A DNA stretch of 64,000 bases from Flammeovirga aprica JL-4. Its GTDB lineage: Bacteria; Bacteroidota; Bacteroidia; Cytophagales; Flammeovirgaceae. The notes beneath the pieces are model-generated. The model was given only the letters and a program-made list of their open reading frames with translations, did not search any database and had not been told where the DNA came from. The stretch covers positions 1 to 64,000 of the forward strand of contig NZ_JABANE010000030.1 of NCBI RefSeq assembly GCF_012844305.1. The letters run 5' to 3'. Numbering within the stretch: the first letter of the stretch is position 1; each line of letters opens with the position of its first letter. This document shows positions 46,122-55,689 of the stretch, in pieces. The translations under genes and the position numbers were made by a program.

Positions 46122-47030
46122 ATGCTCTCCATCATTACTGTCAATTTTAGACAATTAGATGTCACGCTTGAACTTATAAAATCCTTAATTCAATTTGCAC
46201 CTAAAGATTCAGAATGGATTATTGTAGATAATGGATCACAGAAAGACATTTCCAAACTTCTTGAACAGATGGATCCCAGAATAAAAGTGGTCACATCAGA
46301 AGAAAATTTAGGTTTTGCAGGAGGAAATAACCTTGGTATTGAAGTGTCCAAAGGTGATTTTCTCTTTTTTATTAATAATGATACCATCGTAACTGAAAAT
46401 TCTTTTCAACCATTGCTAGAATCTTTGGAGGATGAAAAAGTGGGAATGGTTTGTCCTAAGATTCATTATTATTACACGCCTAATACCATACAGTATTCTG
46501 GTTTTACAAAGATCAATCCTTTTACAGGACGGAATAGTGTGATAGGAGAGAGAGAACAAGATCAAGGGCAATATGATAGTGTTCGAAAGACGTATTTTGG
46601 TCATGGTGCAGCTATGATGCTCCGACGAAAAGTGATCGATGAAGTGGGTGGAATCCCTGAAGCTTTTTTCCTTTATTATGAAGAAATGGACTGGAGCAAA
46701 AAAATAAGGAAAGCCGGTTATGAAATTCATTATAATGGTAAAGCAAAAATTTTACACAAAGAATCCATTTCAGTTGGAAAACTAAGTCCGCTAAAGGAGT
46801 TCTATATGACAAGAAATAGGATTTTATTTATGTACAGGAACTATTCTTTATTTTATTTTATCGGTTTCTTTTTCTTTTTTATGATTTTATCATTTCCAAA
46901 ACGCTATTTCTTCTTACTCAATAAAGATAAAAAGCTGAATAATGCATTAAAAGCGGGACTTTATTCTGCATTATTGTATCTTTTCAATAAAAGCATGGCA
47001 CAACCCAAAGACGGACTCAAATACGCTTAG
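46122..47030 (+). CDS. Family 2 glycosyltransferase (rhamnosyltransferase-like)
   Basis: The 302-residue protein has LSIITVNFRQLDVTLELIKSL and IIVDNGS at the start, ENLGFAGGNNLGI and FINNDT (DxD region, about 85-89) and FFLYYEEMDWSKKIRKAGY (about 190-208), the pattern of WbbL-like rhamnosyl- and related transferases. One membrane segment (about 238-260, FYFIGFFFFFMILSF) lies near the end. The sugar specificity is unproven. It lies four bases after the acetyltransferase. Confidence 0.88.
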   Translation: MLSIITVNFRQLDVTLELIKSLIQFAPKDSEWIIVDNGSQKDISKLLEQMDPRIKVVTSEENLGFAGGNNLGIEVSKGDFLFFINNDTIVTENSFQPLLESLEDEKVGMVCPKIHYYYTPNTIQYSGFTKINPFTGRNSVIGEREQDQGQYDSVRKTYFGHGAAMMLRRKVIDEVGGIPEAFFLYYEEMDWSKKIRKAGYEIHYNGKAKILHKESISVGKLSPLKEFYMTRNRILFMYRNYSLFYFIGFFFFFMILSFPKRYFFLLNKDKKLNNALKAGLYSALLYLFNKSMAQPKDGLKYA

Positions 47031-47079
47031 ATTTAATACTTATTTTTTGTACTTTAATAATAAGTTAAAAAACCTAGAA

Positions 47080-48267
47080 ATGATCGCTAATTACCAATTA
47101 CTATTCTGGGCATCCCTGTTTGTAATTTTTTACAGTGCTGTTGGATATCCAATTTTGCTTTATTCAATTCTGTTGATTAAAAGAATTTTCAAGAAGAAAA
47201 TAGACTTGTCAATTTGGACAGATGAGGCTTGCCCAGAAGTTACAGTAATAATACCAGCTTATAATGAGGCTTCAATTATTGAAGAAAAAGTGAAAAATAC
47301 TTTGGCACTTCAGTATCCGGAAGAAAAGAAAAGAATTCTTTTCATAACGGATGGTAGTACAGACGAGACTCCTGATATTATCAGCAGATACAAGGAGCAG
47401 GGAGTAGAGCTTTTGCATTCCCCAGAACGTTGTGGGAAATCAGAAGCTTTAAATAGAGCCATGCAATTTGTTGAAACAGATATTGTAGTTTGCTGTGATG
47501 CTAATACCATGATCAATGCGGATGCATTAATCCATCTTACAAGTCATTATAGAGACCCGAAAGTAGGTGGAGTTTGTGGGGAGAAGAAAGTAATTACACC
47601 TGCCTCAAATGGTGCTGCTTCCGAGGGAGAAGGAGCTTATTGGCGATATGAATCTAAGTTGAAAGAATGGGATGCCGAGCTGACAAGTGTAATGGGTGGG
47701 GCTGGAGAGTTATTCTCTATACGTACTTCATTGTATCCGTCGATTCCTAAGGAAATCATACTCGATGATTTCTTTATCACAATGCATATTGTGCAAAACG
47801 GATTTAGAGTAGCTTATGAAAAAAATGCGTATGCAACTGAAACTTCTTCAGCATCAGTAAAAGATGAGATGAAAAGAAAAGTTCGTATAGCGTCAGGCGG
47901 ATTCCAGATAATGCTTGTTTTATTACCGATGCTCAACTTTTTCAAATACGGTTGGGTTTCATTTCAATATATTTCGCACAGGGTTTTAAGGTGGCTGATT
48001 GTCCCTTTTGCCTTGCCATTACTGATATTATTAAATATATACCTTGCTTATGAGGTTGGAGGAATCTACGAATTTACCCTCCTCTTACAAGTCGTCGCAT
48101 ACGGCGTGGCATTGATAGGTAGATATTTAAAGAAAAACAAAGTTCAGATCAAAGGATTGTTATTTCCTTACTATTATGCCTTTATGAATTATTGTGTTCT
48201 CTTAGGCTTTTTCAAATTTCTGCAAGGAAATCATTCCTCCATTTGGGAGAAAGTAAACCGACAATAA
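47080..48267 (+). CDS. Membrane family 2 glycosyltransferase
   Basis: The ATG at 47080 is preferred to a TTG 11 codons upstream and gives 395 residues. A membrane segment (about 5-28) precedes the GT-A domain with VTVIIPAYNE, ITDGSTDETPDII, VVCCDANTMIN (DxD region) and LDDFFITMHIVQNGFR. Two or three membrane segments follow (about 290-380). It belongs with processive-type family 2 enzymes of EPS loci. Its stop abuts the start of the first DUF4114 adhesin, so sugar-building and adhesin genes share a transcript. Confidence 0.86.
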   Translation: MIANYQLLFWASLFVIFYSAVGYPILLYSILLIKRIFKKKIDLSIWTDEACPEVTVIIPAYNEASIIEEKVKNTLALQYPEEKKRILFITDGSTDETPDIISRYKEQGVELLHSPERCGKSEALNRAMQFVETDIVVCCDANTMINADALIHLTSHYRDPKVGGVCGEKKVITPASNGAASEGEGAYWRYESKLKEWDAELTSVMGGAGELFSIRTSLYPSIPKEIILDDFFITMHIVQNGFRVAYEKNAYATETSSASVKDEMKRKVRIASGGFQIMLVLLPMLNFFKYGWVSFQYISHRVLRWLIVPFALPLLILLNIYLAYEVGGIYEFTLLLQVVAYGVALIGRYLKKNKVQIKGLLFPYYYAFMNYCVLLGFFKFLQGNHSSIWEKVNRQ

Positions 48268-51200
48268 ATGTATAGTACCACCCACAAATACCGACTTCTA
48301 TTTATTCCCATCCTGACATTTTTATTGGCGATGATGCCTCTAAAAGTGAATTATGATTACCAAACTTTGGGCTCTTGGGATGCAAATGGTGTTCCCTCTT
48401 ATTTAGATGGTAGAATATCTGTACCCACAGATATTGTAGATAGAACACGTCAACTTATTGAGGACTCATTAAGAATATCTGGGAATGAATTTTTAGATAG
48501 AAATGCTACTGATGTTTATTTAAGAACAGAAGGGGAAGTATTTGTTACGCTTCTTTATGAAGACGCTGGGTGGAAAAATACTTTAGGTTTTTATACTTAC
48601 ACAGTAGATGACATACCTGAAAACCAGAATGAAATAGGTGATCTAACCATAATTTTCCCAAATATTGACAGCCCTGACATTGTTGATAATGGAATGAGAA
48701 TTAGTTTGGGTACATTTCCAAAGCATACCGTATTTGGCTTTTTCCTTGTAGCACAAGGCTGGAATGGAGGAATCACAGATGGTGATTATATGCTTTTTAC
48801 TAACGGTGATTTTAATGCTTCTTTTACGGCAGGTACACTTTACAATCAGATGACAATCATTTTCTCGAATGATTTGACAAATTCAAAAGACTTTGATTTC
48901 CTATTATGTATGGAAGACAATGTAGATCTTTCAGCAGGTGATTATGATTATAATGATGCAGTCTTTCAATTAGAATCATCTCCTGAGACTTCTTTGGATC
49001 AATTCAGACCTGAAGCCTTAATAGCACCGACAGTAGAAGATACATTAATCACAGTATTCCAACATGATACAGTAACGTTCTCAATTGATAGTTTACTTCA
49101 AGATCATAATTACATAGATTATTCTTCATTAGAAATATTGACTCCAGTGGATGGAGATAATATTTCAGAAATCTCATTTAACGGTACAGATTTAACTGTT
49201 GGTATGACAGATGGCGTTTTTGATACGCTGGCTTTAGATTATAGAATTTGTAATGAAGATTTTACTACACTTTGTGATACCGGCGTAATATACATTACGT
49301 TAGGTCATATAAATCAACCTCCTGTCGCGCTCAAAGATTCAGTGATTACATATGATGTATCACTAACTTCAACAGGTCTTCCTCTTAGTGTTTTAGGTTC
49401 GGATCCTGACAGCAATTTAAACATGAACCATCTTAAAGTGATTACGTCACCAAATGATGTTTTCTTTACAATTGCAGATAATGGCCATATTAAAATAGTT
49501 CCTCAACTCAACGCAAGCGGTATAGATACGGCCTTTTTTGAGATATGTGATTTAGGGATGCCGGTTTATTGTGACACAGGTTATTTCCTTGTGAATTTCC
49601 CAGTTTTACCTACAGCATTAGATGATGTGGTGAATTTACCTGATGGTCATGAAATAAGTATTGATGTACTTGCAAATGACACGCATCCAGAAGATGATCT
49701 TGATCCTTCTACTTTAAAAATTATAGATGAGCCAGATATAGAAGGGGTTGAATTTGAGGTGGTAGATGGTGAAATTGTACACACCCCCCCGGAAGATTTT
49801 GTAGGTTCTTATGATGTGACTTATGAGATTTGTGATACTTCCAATCCTCCCGACTGTGATCAAGCAGTACTTACCATTACTGTTTTTGATGATGATCCAG
49901 TGGCTGTAAATGACACATTACGTTTACCTGATGGAAGCCCTGTTAACATAGATGTACTTGCTAATGATTCTCATCCGCAAGATGATTTAAATCCATCTTC
50001 TTTAAAAATTATAGAAGAACCAGATATTACAGGAGCAACATTTGAAGTGGTGAATGGAGAAATTGTACATACACCACCAGAGGGATTTGTTGGAACCTAT
50101 GAGTTGACCTACGAAATCTGTGATAATTCTACACCTGCAGATTGTGATCAAGCAGTTGTATTTATAACGGTTTTTGATGATGATCCAGTAGCTGTAAATG
50201 ATACATTAAGTTTACCTAGTGGTGAGTTGGCGAGTATAGATGTTTTAGGAAATGATACTCATCCAGAGGATGATTTTGATCCATCTACTCTGAAAATTAT
50301 TGAAGAGCCGGATATAGAAGGTGTAGAGTTTGAAGTGATTGATGGTGAAATAGTACATACCCCTCCAGAAGGTTTTGAAGGGACTTATGAGTTAACTTAT
50401 GAAATCTGTGATAATTCTACACCTGCAGATTGCGAACAGGCAGTGGTTGTCATCACTGTATCAGATGATAATCCTAATGTGCGAACAAACCTGCCACCTG
50501 TTGCGAAAGATGATTTTGCGGTGACCGATGTGAATGTGTCAGTGACGCTACCTATACTTGAAAATGATTATGATCCTGATGGAGGGTTAGATTATTTTAC
50601 GGTAACTCAAATTACAGAACCTCTCAATGGATCAGTACTTTTCGATGGGAGTATTTCAGATGGAGATACAATAGTAACAGCTCATTACTTTCCAAATCAA
50701 GGATACACAGGAGTAGATATTTTTACTTATGAAGTGTATGATAACGGAAATCCAAGAAGGAAGGATGAAGCAATAGGTATTATTCTTATTGGAGACGAAG
50801 GATTTGTGGCAGGAAACTCTCCGCTTTACTGGATTGATTCAGTGAAAATTTTTGAGGGAGAAAGTTACAATCATCCACTGCAGGAAAAAGTAGAACAAGT
50901 GACTGAAATTGATCTTTCTTCACCAACTACAACACTGTTTGGTTCACCGGACCTTGAAGGTGCCTCAGCAAGTGCAGTTGATTCTTTAAATATACTATAC
51001 ACGGCTCCAGATTCAGTCATCTCTGATGGCGAAAGAGATTATGTCTATTATAGAGTTTGTAATAGTGCTGATGAATGTGGTTATGGTCTCTTGATCGTAG
51101 ATATTTATCCTGAAGGCACAGAGATAGTAGAAGAAATAGACATTATGGTCTATAATGGTTTTTCACCTAATAATGATCTCGTAAATGATGTTTTTGTGGT

Positions 51201-51411
51201 GGAAAACATAGAAAGATATAAAGACAATCAATTGAAAATCTACAATAGGTGGGGGCAGGAAATATATTATAAAGAAGGGTATGCCAATGAGTGGACAGGA
51301 AATAATAACAATGGAGAACCACTGCCTGACGGTACCTATTTCTACGTGATCTTGATTGAATTAAATAACAAAACCAATACGTTTAACGGCTATGTGGTAC
51401 TGAAGCGATAA
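48268..51411 (+). CDS. DUF4114 adhesin with T9SS type B sorting domain (copy 1)
   Basis: The 1047-residue protein has a signal sequence (about 1-27) and a DUF4114-like domain (about 90-240) ending in a GDYDYNDAVFQ motif (about 224-235). Two cadherin/Ig-like modules follow, then three near-identical 96-residue modules (about 450-737; VLANDTHPEDDLDP, VHTPPEGF, YEICDNS) and another module with KDDFAVTDVNVSVT. The last 90 residues are the CHU_C type B sorting domain (YNGFSPNNDLVNDVFVVENI, YNRWGQEIY, LPDGTYFYV). It should be exported by the T9SS with the help of a SprF partner, and the gene after it encodes one. It directly follows a glycosyltransferase gene. Confidence 0.9.
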   Translation: MYSTTHKYRLLFIPILTFLLAMMPLKVNYDYQTLGSWDANGVPSYLDGRISVPTDIVDRTRQLIEDSLRISGNEFLDRNATDVYLRTEGEVFVTLLYEDAGWKNTLGFYTYTVDDIPENQNEIGDLTIIFPNIDSPDIVDNGMRISLGTFPKHTVFGFFLVAQGWNGGITDGDYMLFTNGDFNASFTAGTLYNQMTIIFSNDLTNSKDFDFLLCMEDNVDLSAGDYDYNDAVFQLESSPETSLDQFRPEALIAPTVEDTLITVFQHDTVTFSIDSLLQDHNYIDYSSLEILTPVDGDNISEISFNGTDLTVGMTDGVFDTLALDYRICNEDFTTLCDTGVIYITLGHINQPPVALKDSVITYDVSLTSTGLPLSVLGSDPDSNLNMNHLKVITSPNDVFFTIADNGHIKIVPQLNASGIDTAFFEICDLGMPVYCDTGYFLVNFPVLPTALDDVVNLPDGHEISIDVLANDTHPEDDLDPSTLKIIDEPDIEGVEFEVVDGEIVHTPPEDFVGSYDVTYEICDTSNPPDCDQAVLTITVFDDDPVAVNDTLRLPDGSPVNIDVLANDSHPQDDLNPSSLKIIEEPDITGATFEVVNGEIVHTPPEGFVGTYELTYEICDNSTPADCDQAVVFITVFDDDPVAVNDTLSLPSGELASIDVLGNDTHPEDDFDPSTLKIIEEPDIEGVEFEVIDGEIVHTPPEGFEGTYELTYEICDNSTPADCEQAVVVITVSDDNPNVRTNLPPVAKDDFAVTDVNVSVTLPILENDYDPDGGLDYFTVTQITEPLNGSVLFDGSISDGDTIVTAHYFPNQGYTGVDIFTYEVYDNGNPRRKDEAIGIILIGDEGFVAGNSPLYWIDSVKIFEGESYNHPLQEKVEQVTEIDLSSPTTTLFGSPDLEGASASAVDSLNILYTAPDSVISDGERDYVYYRVCNSADECGYGLLIVDIYPEGTEIVEEIDIMVYNGFSPNNDLVNDVFVVENIERYKDNQLKIYNRWGQEIYYKEGYANEWTGNNNNGEPLPDGTYFYVILIELNNKTNTFNGYVVLKR
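49615..50478 (+). repeat. Three tandem 288-bp units in adhesin copy 1
   Basis: Units begin at 49615, 49903 and 50191, each exactly 288 bases (96 codons), encoding one cadherin/Ig-like module. Units 2 and 3 are the most alike in DNA. The paralogue at 58127 has only one corresponding unit (about 59495-59780). Confidence 0.9.
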
Positions 51412-51415
51412 TAAG

Positions 51416-52324
51416 ATGAGAAAATTAATAGTAATTCTAGGACTAATATACATTTTTGGAAATGAGGGGAAGGCTCAACAATTACCAATGTTCACCCAAT
51501 ATGCTTACAACACATTGGCGATCAATCCTGCCTTTGCAGGAACAAAAGATGGCGTTGATTTCTTATTGTTGAACAGGTGGCAATGGGTGGATTATGAAGG
51601 AGCTCCAAACACATTCAACTTCAACTCATCTTTCAAAGTAATGGATAAAGTAGGTATGGGAGTTAACTTTGTCAATGATAAAATTGGCGTTTCCACTACC
51701 AATACAATTCAAGTGGCCGGTTCATATATGACTCAATTAAACGAGAAATTAACCCTTTCATTTGGCTTGGCGCTTTCTGCAACATCATATAAACATGATT
51801 GGAGCAACATCAGACTTCAAAATCCTTCAGACCCTACTTTTGGTGCAAATAATGAGAACCTCACAAATATCAATACTGGTTTTGGTTTGTATTTATACAG
51901 TGATAAATATTATGTGAGTTTCTCAATTCCATATATCCTCGAAAATAAAATTACGAACACTTCAGAAGCACAAGAATACAGACATTACTTTTTAAAAGGA
52001 GGAGTACACTTTGAATTATCAGAAAATGTAGAATTTGTACCCTCAGCACTTTTAAAATATGTGACCAATAATGATGTTCAACTTGATATGACTGCCACCT
52101 TTATTCTACAGAAAATGCTTTGGGTGGGAGCAACTTATAGAACACAAGACGGTTTCGCCTTAATGGCACAAGTAGATATCAATAAAAGATTCAGAGTAGG
52201 CTACGGTTATGATATTCCAATCACAGATATACAAACTGCTACCTCTGGTTCACATGAAATAATATTAGGTTTCAATATTAAATCAAGAACGAATAACGTG
52301 ATTGTGAGTCCAAGATATTTTTAA
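51416..52324 (+). CDS. PorP/SprF-family T9SS membrane protein
   Basis: The 302-residue protein has a signal peptide (about 1-20, GKAQ) and the PorP/SprF hallmarks: QLPMFTQYAYNTLAINPAFAGTKDGV at the start and an outer-membrane barrel pattern afterwards, ending in RYF. In Flavobacterium johnsoniae SprF-type proteins are needed for secretion of CHU_C (type B) cargo such as SprB. It starts four bases after the adhesin gene and is followed within three bases by the OmpA gene, the common cargo-SprF-OmpA arrangement, so it is probably the dedicated partner of this adhesin. Confidence 0.93.
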   Translation: MRKLIVILGLIYIFGNEGKAQQLPMFTQYAYNTLAINPAFAGTKDGVDFLLLNRWQWVDYEGAPNTFNFNSSFKVMDKVGMGVNFVNDKIGVSTTNTIQVAGSYMTQLNEKLTLSFGLALSATSYKHDWSNIRLQNPSDPTFGANNENLTNINTGFGLYLYSDKYYVSFSIPYILENKITNTSEAQEYRHYFLKGGVHFELSENVEFVPSALLKYVTNNDVQLDMTATFILQKMLWVGATYRTQDGFALMAQVDINKRFRVGYGYDIPITDIQTATSGSHEIILGFNIKSRTNNVIVSPRYF

Positions 52325-52327
52325 AAC

Positions 52328-54508
52328 ATGAAATTAACTATTGTACTTACTATATTGCTTCAACTATTGACTCAAACTATTGTATTTGCTCAGTCTTCAC
52401 ATGACAGCAAGTATATGAAAAAAGCAAATGAATACTTTGAGAGAAGCGACTATGTATTAGCTATCGATTATTTTGAGAAAGTCAACAAGCTTGATATTAT
52501 CTCAGAATACAAACTTGCGTATGCGTATCAGCATACCCTCCAATATCATGAAGCGGTGAGGGTTTATGAAAAATTGGTCAACTTTAATTGGGAACTATCC
52601 GATGAAGTATTACTGAATTATGGCTTGATGCTCAAGTCTCTGGAACAATACAGTAAAGCTGGAAAAGCCTTTCAGAAATATTTGTATAAAAACCCAAGAG
52701 ATCATGAAGTCCGCGATCTGTATTTGTCTTGTCAAGCAAGCCAACTTAAAAAGCTGAAAAAAAATAAGTTTAATGTCATTATTGAAGGGCTGTCTTTTAA
52801 TGCAAAAGAAAAAGATTTTAGCCCATTGATTTTTGATGGAGGTATAGCTTTCTGTTCATCAAGACCTTTAAAGAAAAGACAAAATATTCATAACCGTGAT
52901 GGGTATTCATTTATTAATTTAGTGAAGGTCAGTAAAACAAACTTGGGAGCCTATACGGATGTAGAATTATTGGATAAAGATATTTTTTCCAATCATCATG
53001 TTGGCCCTTCTTATTTTGATAAGTCGTCAAATATGATGTATGTGACCATTAATGTAGATAAAAACGAAGTAATTGATGGTGAAAATTTCGACATACATCA
53101 CTTAGAAATCCGAACAACAAAATACAAAGATGGTGAGTTTCAACGTATGGCGGATTTCGAATTAAATAACAAAGATTTTTCAGTTGGGCATCCTACATTG
53201 ACAAAAGATGGAAATACGATTTACTTTATCTCTGATATGGCAGATGGTAAAGGAGGTACAGATATTTATGTGAGTCATCGAAATATTTCTGGTGGTTGGG
53301 ACTCTCCTTATAATATTGGTGAAATGATCAATACTTCAGGTAATGAAGTATTTCCTTTTATATATAACGATAGTACTTTATTCTTCTCTTCTGATAGACA
53401 TATTGGATTAGGAGGATTAGATATTTATAAGGCAAATATTCGAAATAATAGAGTTGTATCCGTAGAAAATATGGGTTACCCTTTCAATTCTTCAAAGGAT
53501 GATTTTGGAATGGCAATAGATCATGATATAGAAGAGTTCAAGGGTTATTTCTCATCTAATAGAGATGGAGGTACTGGTGCTGATGATGTTTATCATTTTA
53601 GAGAAGTTCCTGATAATGTCACTGTACTTGTAGTAGATAGTCTTACAAAAGAGCCTTTAGCCAATTCTTCTGTAATATTATTTGACTGTGAAGAAGAACC
53701 TATTTCAGAGGGAACTACTGATGATAAAGGAACTTTTTCAACTTCTGTAGACCTACATAATTTTTGTAAGGTGGAAGCCATTCAAATGGGCTATATTCCT
53801 AAAATTGTCAATACTAAATACCTGCAAAAAGAATTTGGAGGTGTGTTTGTTATTGTAGACCTCGTAAAGGGGCAACAAATCCGAATGGAAGGTTTTATTA
53901 TAGATGAGGATACAAAAGAAAAAATACCACAGGCATCTATTGCTTTAGAGGATAGCAAATATGTACATTTAGATCAAACCTCTTCTAGTCAATATGGGCA
54001 TTATCAATTTATTTTTGGTGAAAAAGCACCAGACCAAAAGATGAATTTAAAGGTTTCTGCTCAAGGATATTTAGCAAAAGATGCTAATGTTGATGCTGCG
54101 AATATAAGTATGGATGGTGTGATCAGAAGAGACGTTTATCTGAAACGTATGATTAAAAATGATCTATTAGAAATAGAGAACATTTATTACCCATTTGATA
54201 AAGCTTACCTCACACCAGAAGCAAAAGTGATCCTCAATGATTTGTATAGAATTATGGTCAACAACCCTTCATTAATAGTAGAAATGGGGTCTCATTGTGA
54301 TATACGAGGAAGTGATGATTACAATATCGATCTTTCACGAAGAAGGGCAGAATCAGTTATCAGTTACATGAGTGCACGGGGGATTAATACAAGACGTCTT
54401 ATTTATCAATTTTATGGTGAAAAAGTAAATGCTGTTGATTGTATTTCGTGTACAGAAACACAGCACCAATTGAATAGGAGAACAGAGTTTAAAATTTTGG
54501 ATTACTAA
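52328..54508 (+). CDS. OmpA-family protein with TPR and WD40-like repeats
   Basis: The 726-residue protein has a signal peptide (about 1-22), TPR-like helices (about 30-140, YFERSDYVLAIDYFEKV), WD40-like beta-propeller repeats (about 150-420, FCSSRP, FISDMADGKGGTDIYVS, FFSSDRHIGLGGLDIY), two carboxypeptidase-regulatory-like folds (about 428-600) and a C-terminal OmpA peptidoglycan-binding domain (about 615-726, YYPFDKAYLTPEA, SHCDIRGSDDYNIDLSRRRAESV). It would sit in the outer membrane and grip peptidoglycan, anchoring the SprF/adhesin assembly. Such genes commonly follow porP/sprF. Its stop overlaps the start of the next glycosyltransferase by one base. Confidence 0.92.
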   Translation: MKLTIVLTILLQLLTQTIVFAQSSHDSKYMKKANEYFERSDYVLAIDYFEKVNKLDIISEYKLAYAYQHTLQYHEAVRVYEKLVNFNWELSDEVLLNYGLMLKSLEQYSKAGKAFQKYLYKNPRDHEVRDLYLSCQASQLKKLKKNKFNVIIEGLSFNAKEKDFSPLIFDGGIAFCSSRPLKKRQNIHNRDGYSFINLVKVSKTNLGAYTDVELLDKDIFSNHHVGPSYFDKSSNMMYVTINVDKNEVIDGENFDIHHLEIRTTKYKDGEFQRMADFELNNKDFSVGHPTLTKDGNTIYFISDMADGKGGTDIYVSHRNISGGWDSPYNIGEMINTSGNEVFPFIYNDSTLFFSSDRHIGLGGLDIYKANIRNNRVVSVENMGYPFNSSKDDFGMAIDHDIEEFKGYFSSNRDGGTGADDVYHFREVPDNVTVLVVDSLTKEPLANSSVILFDCEEEPISEGTTDDKGTFSTSVDLHNFCKVEAIQMGYIPKIVNTKYLQKEFGGVFVIVDLVKGQQIRMEGFIIDEDTKEKIPQASIALEDSKYVHLDQTSSSQYGHYQFIFGEKAPDQKMNLKVSAQGYLAKDANVDAANISMDGVIRRDVYLKRMIKNDLLEIENIYYPFDKAYLTPEAKVILNDLYRIMVNNPSLIVEMGSHCDIRGSDDYNIDLSRRRAESVISYMSARGINTRRLIYQFYGEKVNAVDCISCTETQHQLNRRTEFKILDY

Positions 54509-55605
54509 TGGAAGATCATATTAATTTAGTAAGCTGTCAGCATTTCTTTTCTGGAATAGGACGGTATAGTTTTGAGTTGGGAGAGGAAATGTATAAATCT
54601 TCAGCAATTCAACTTTTCAAACCTTCAAAACCCTCGAATGCAGATCACTTTTATGAAGATCAATATGATTGGATAAAAGGATATTTTTATAAGTCATTCA
54701 GAAATTTACATCCCTATGTACTGCCGTTGTTTATTAAACAAGCTTTGAACAAAACGTTTGATTCCAATAAGATTTATCATGCACATTGGTTTCTTTCAGG
54801 CCTGGCACTGTCTTATTTCAAAAATGCCAAATTTGTCGTGACAATGCATGATGTTTCTCTTCTGCATATTCACGAAGGAGATCAATGGTTTATGAAGTAT
54901 TATAAGTGGGCTATCAATCGTTTTAAAGAAAGAAGAGTACCCATAATTGTTGTTTCTGAAAGTGCAAAAAAAGACACAATTCTTCATGCAAAATATCCTG
55001 AAGAATTGGTTCATGTGATTCATAACGGTATTAATTTCGATCAATTTTACCCTTCCAAAACAATAGAAAGATCAGAAAATGAATTCAATATTATATATAC
55101 AGGTGGATTAGGAGAACGAAAAAATTTACAGCTCTTATTAAGAGCATTTCAAGCGATAGAAAAAAAATATCCGTTTGTAAAATTAAGAATAGCAGGCATG
55201 TATCCTGAAAGAACGGTTTATCCTAAAATTGCAGAAGCTTTAGAGCTTAAAAATGTCATTTTTGAAGGATATATTCCTGATGAAAAATTAATAGATTTCT
55301 ATCACAAAGGTGACCTTCTTGTTTTTCCATCTTTGTATGAAGGTTTTGGTTTTGCTCCATTGGAAGCAATGGCAAGTAGTGTTCCGGTTCTTAGTGCAAA
55401 AGGCGGTTCTTTACGTGAAGTTGTTGGGGAAGGCGGAGACTTTTTTGATTATGATGTGGATGACCTTCAATTAAAAATATCAAACATTATTGATGATGAA
55501 AGCTATAGACAAGACCTGATTAAAAGAGGTAGTTTATGGGTGAAAAAATTCACTTGGGAAGAAAGCGTTAGAAAAACCAAAGAAGTCTATAAATCTGTCA
55601 GTTAG
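54508..55605 (+). CDS. Family 4 glycosyltransferase, second copy type
   Basis: The 365-residue GT-B enzyme resembles the one at 42323 from the start (GIGRYSFELGEEMY against GIGQYSERLAQGMY) to the donor domain (EGFGFAPLEAMASSVPVLSA, about 273-292), so the two are paralogues. Its sugar is unknown. It is the last gene of the co-directional run and is coupled to the OmpA gene by a one-base overlap, which ties the surface-protein genes to the sugar genes on one transcript. Confidence 0.9.
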   Translation: MEDHINLVSCQHFFSGIGRYSFELGEEMYKSSAIQLFKPSKPSNADHFYEDQYDWIKGYFYKSFRNLHPYVLPLFIKQALNKTFDSNKIYHAHWFLSGLALSYFKNAKFVVTMHDVSLLHIHEGDQWFMKYYKWAINRFKERRVPIIVVSESAKKDTILHAKYPEELVHVIHNGINFDQFYPSKTIERSENEFNIIYTGGLGERKNLQLLLRAFQAIEKKYPFVKLRIAGMYPERTVYPKIAEALELKNVIFEGYIPDEKLIDFYHKGDLLVFPSLYEGFGFAPLEAMASSVPVLSAKGGSLREVVGEGGDFFDYDVDDLQLKISNIIDDESYRQDLIKRGSLWVKKFTWEESVRKTKEVYKSVS

Positions 55606-55614
55606 TTAATGAAT

Positions 55615-55676
55615 AATGTAGAATTAAGAAAGAAGGATATTGAAATTTAATACCTTTTCATTCTTAATTCTACATT
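55615..55676. repeat. Inverted repeat between convergent genes
   Basis: Perfect 16-base arms (AATGTAGAATTAAGAA at 55615-55630 and its complement at 55661-55676) enclose a 30-base loop that itself partly pairs. It fills the gap between the convergent glycosyltransferase and LruC genes and could be a bidirectional terminator or a dispersed palindromic element. Confidence 0.75.
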
Positions 55677-55689
55677 CTTAATTTATATA

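Noticed and set aside
49615-50478. CRISPR-like or mobile repeat
   Set aside because: The 288-base units are in frame, have no spacers and encode protein modules.
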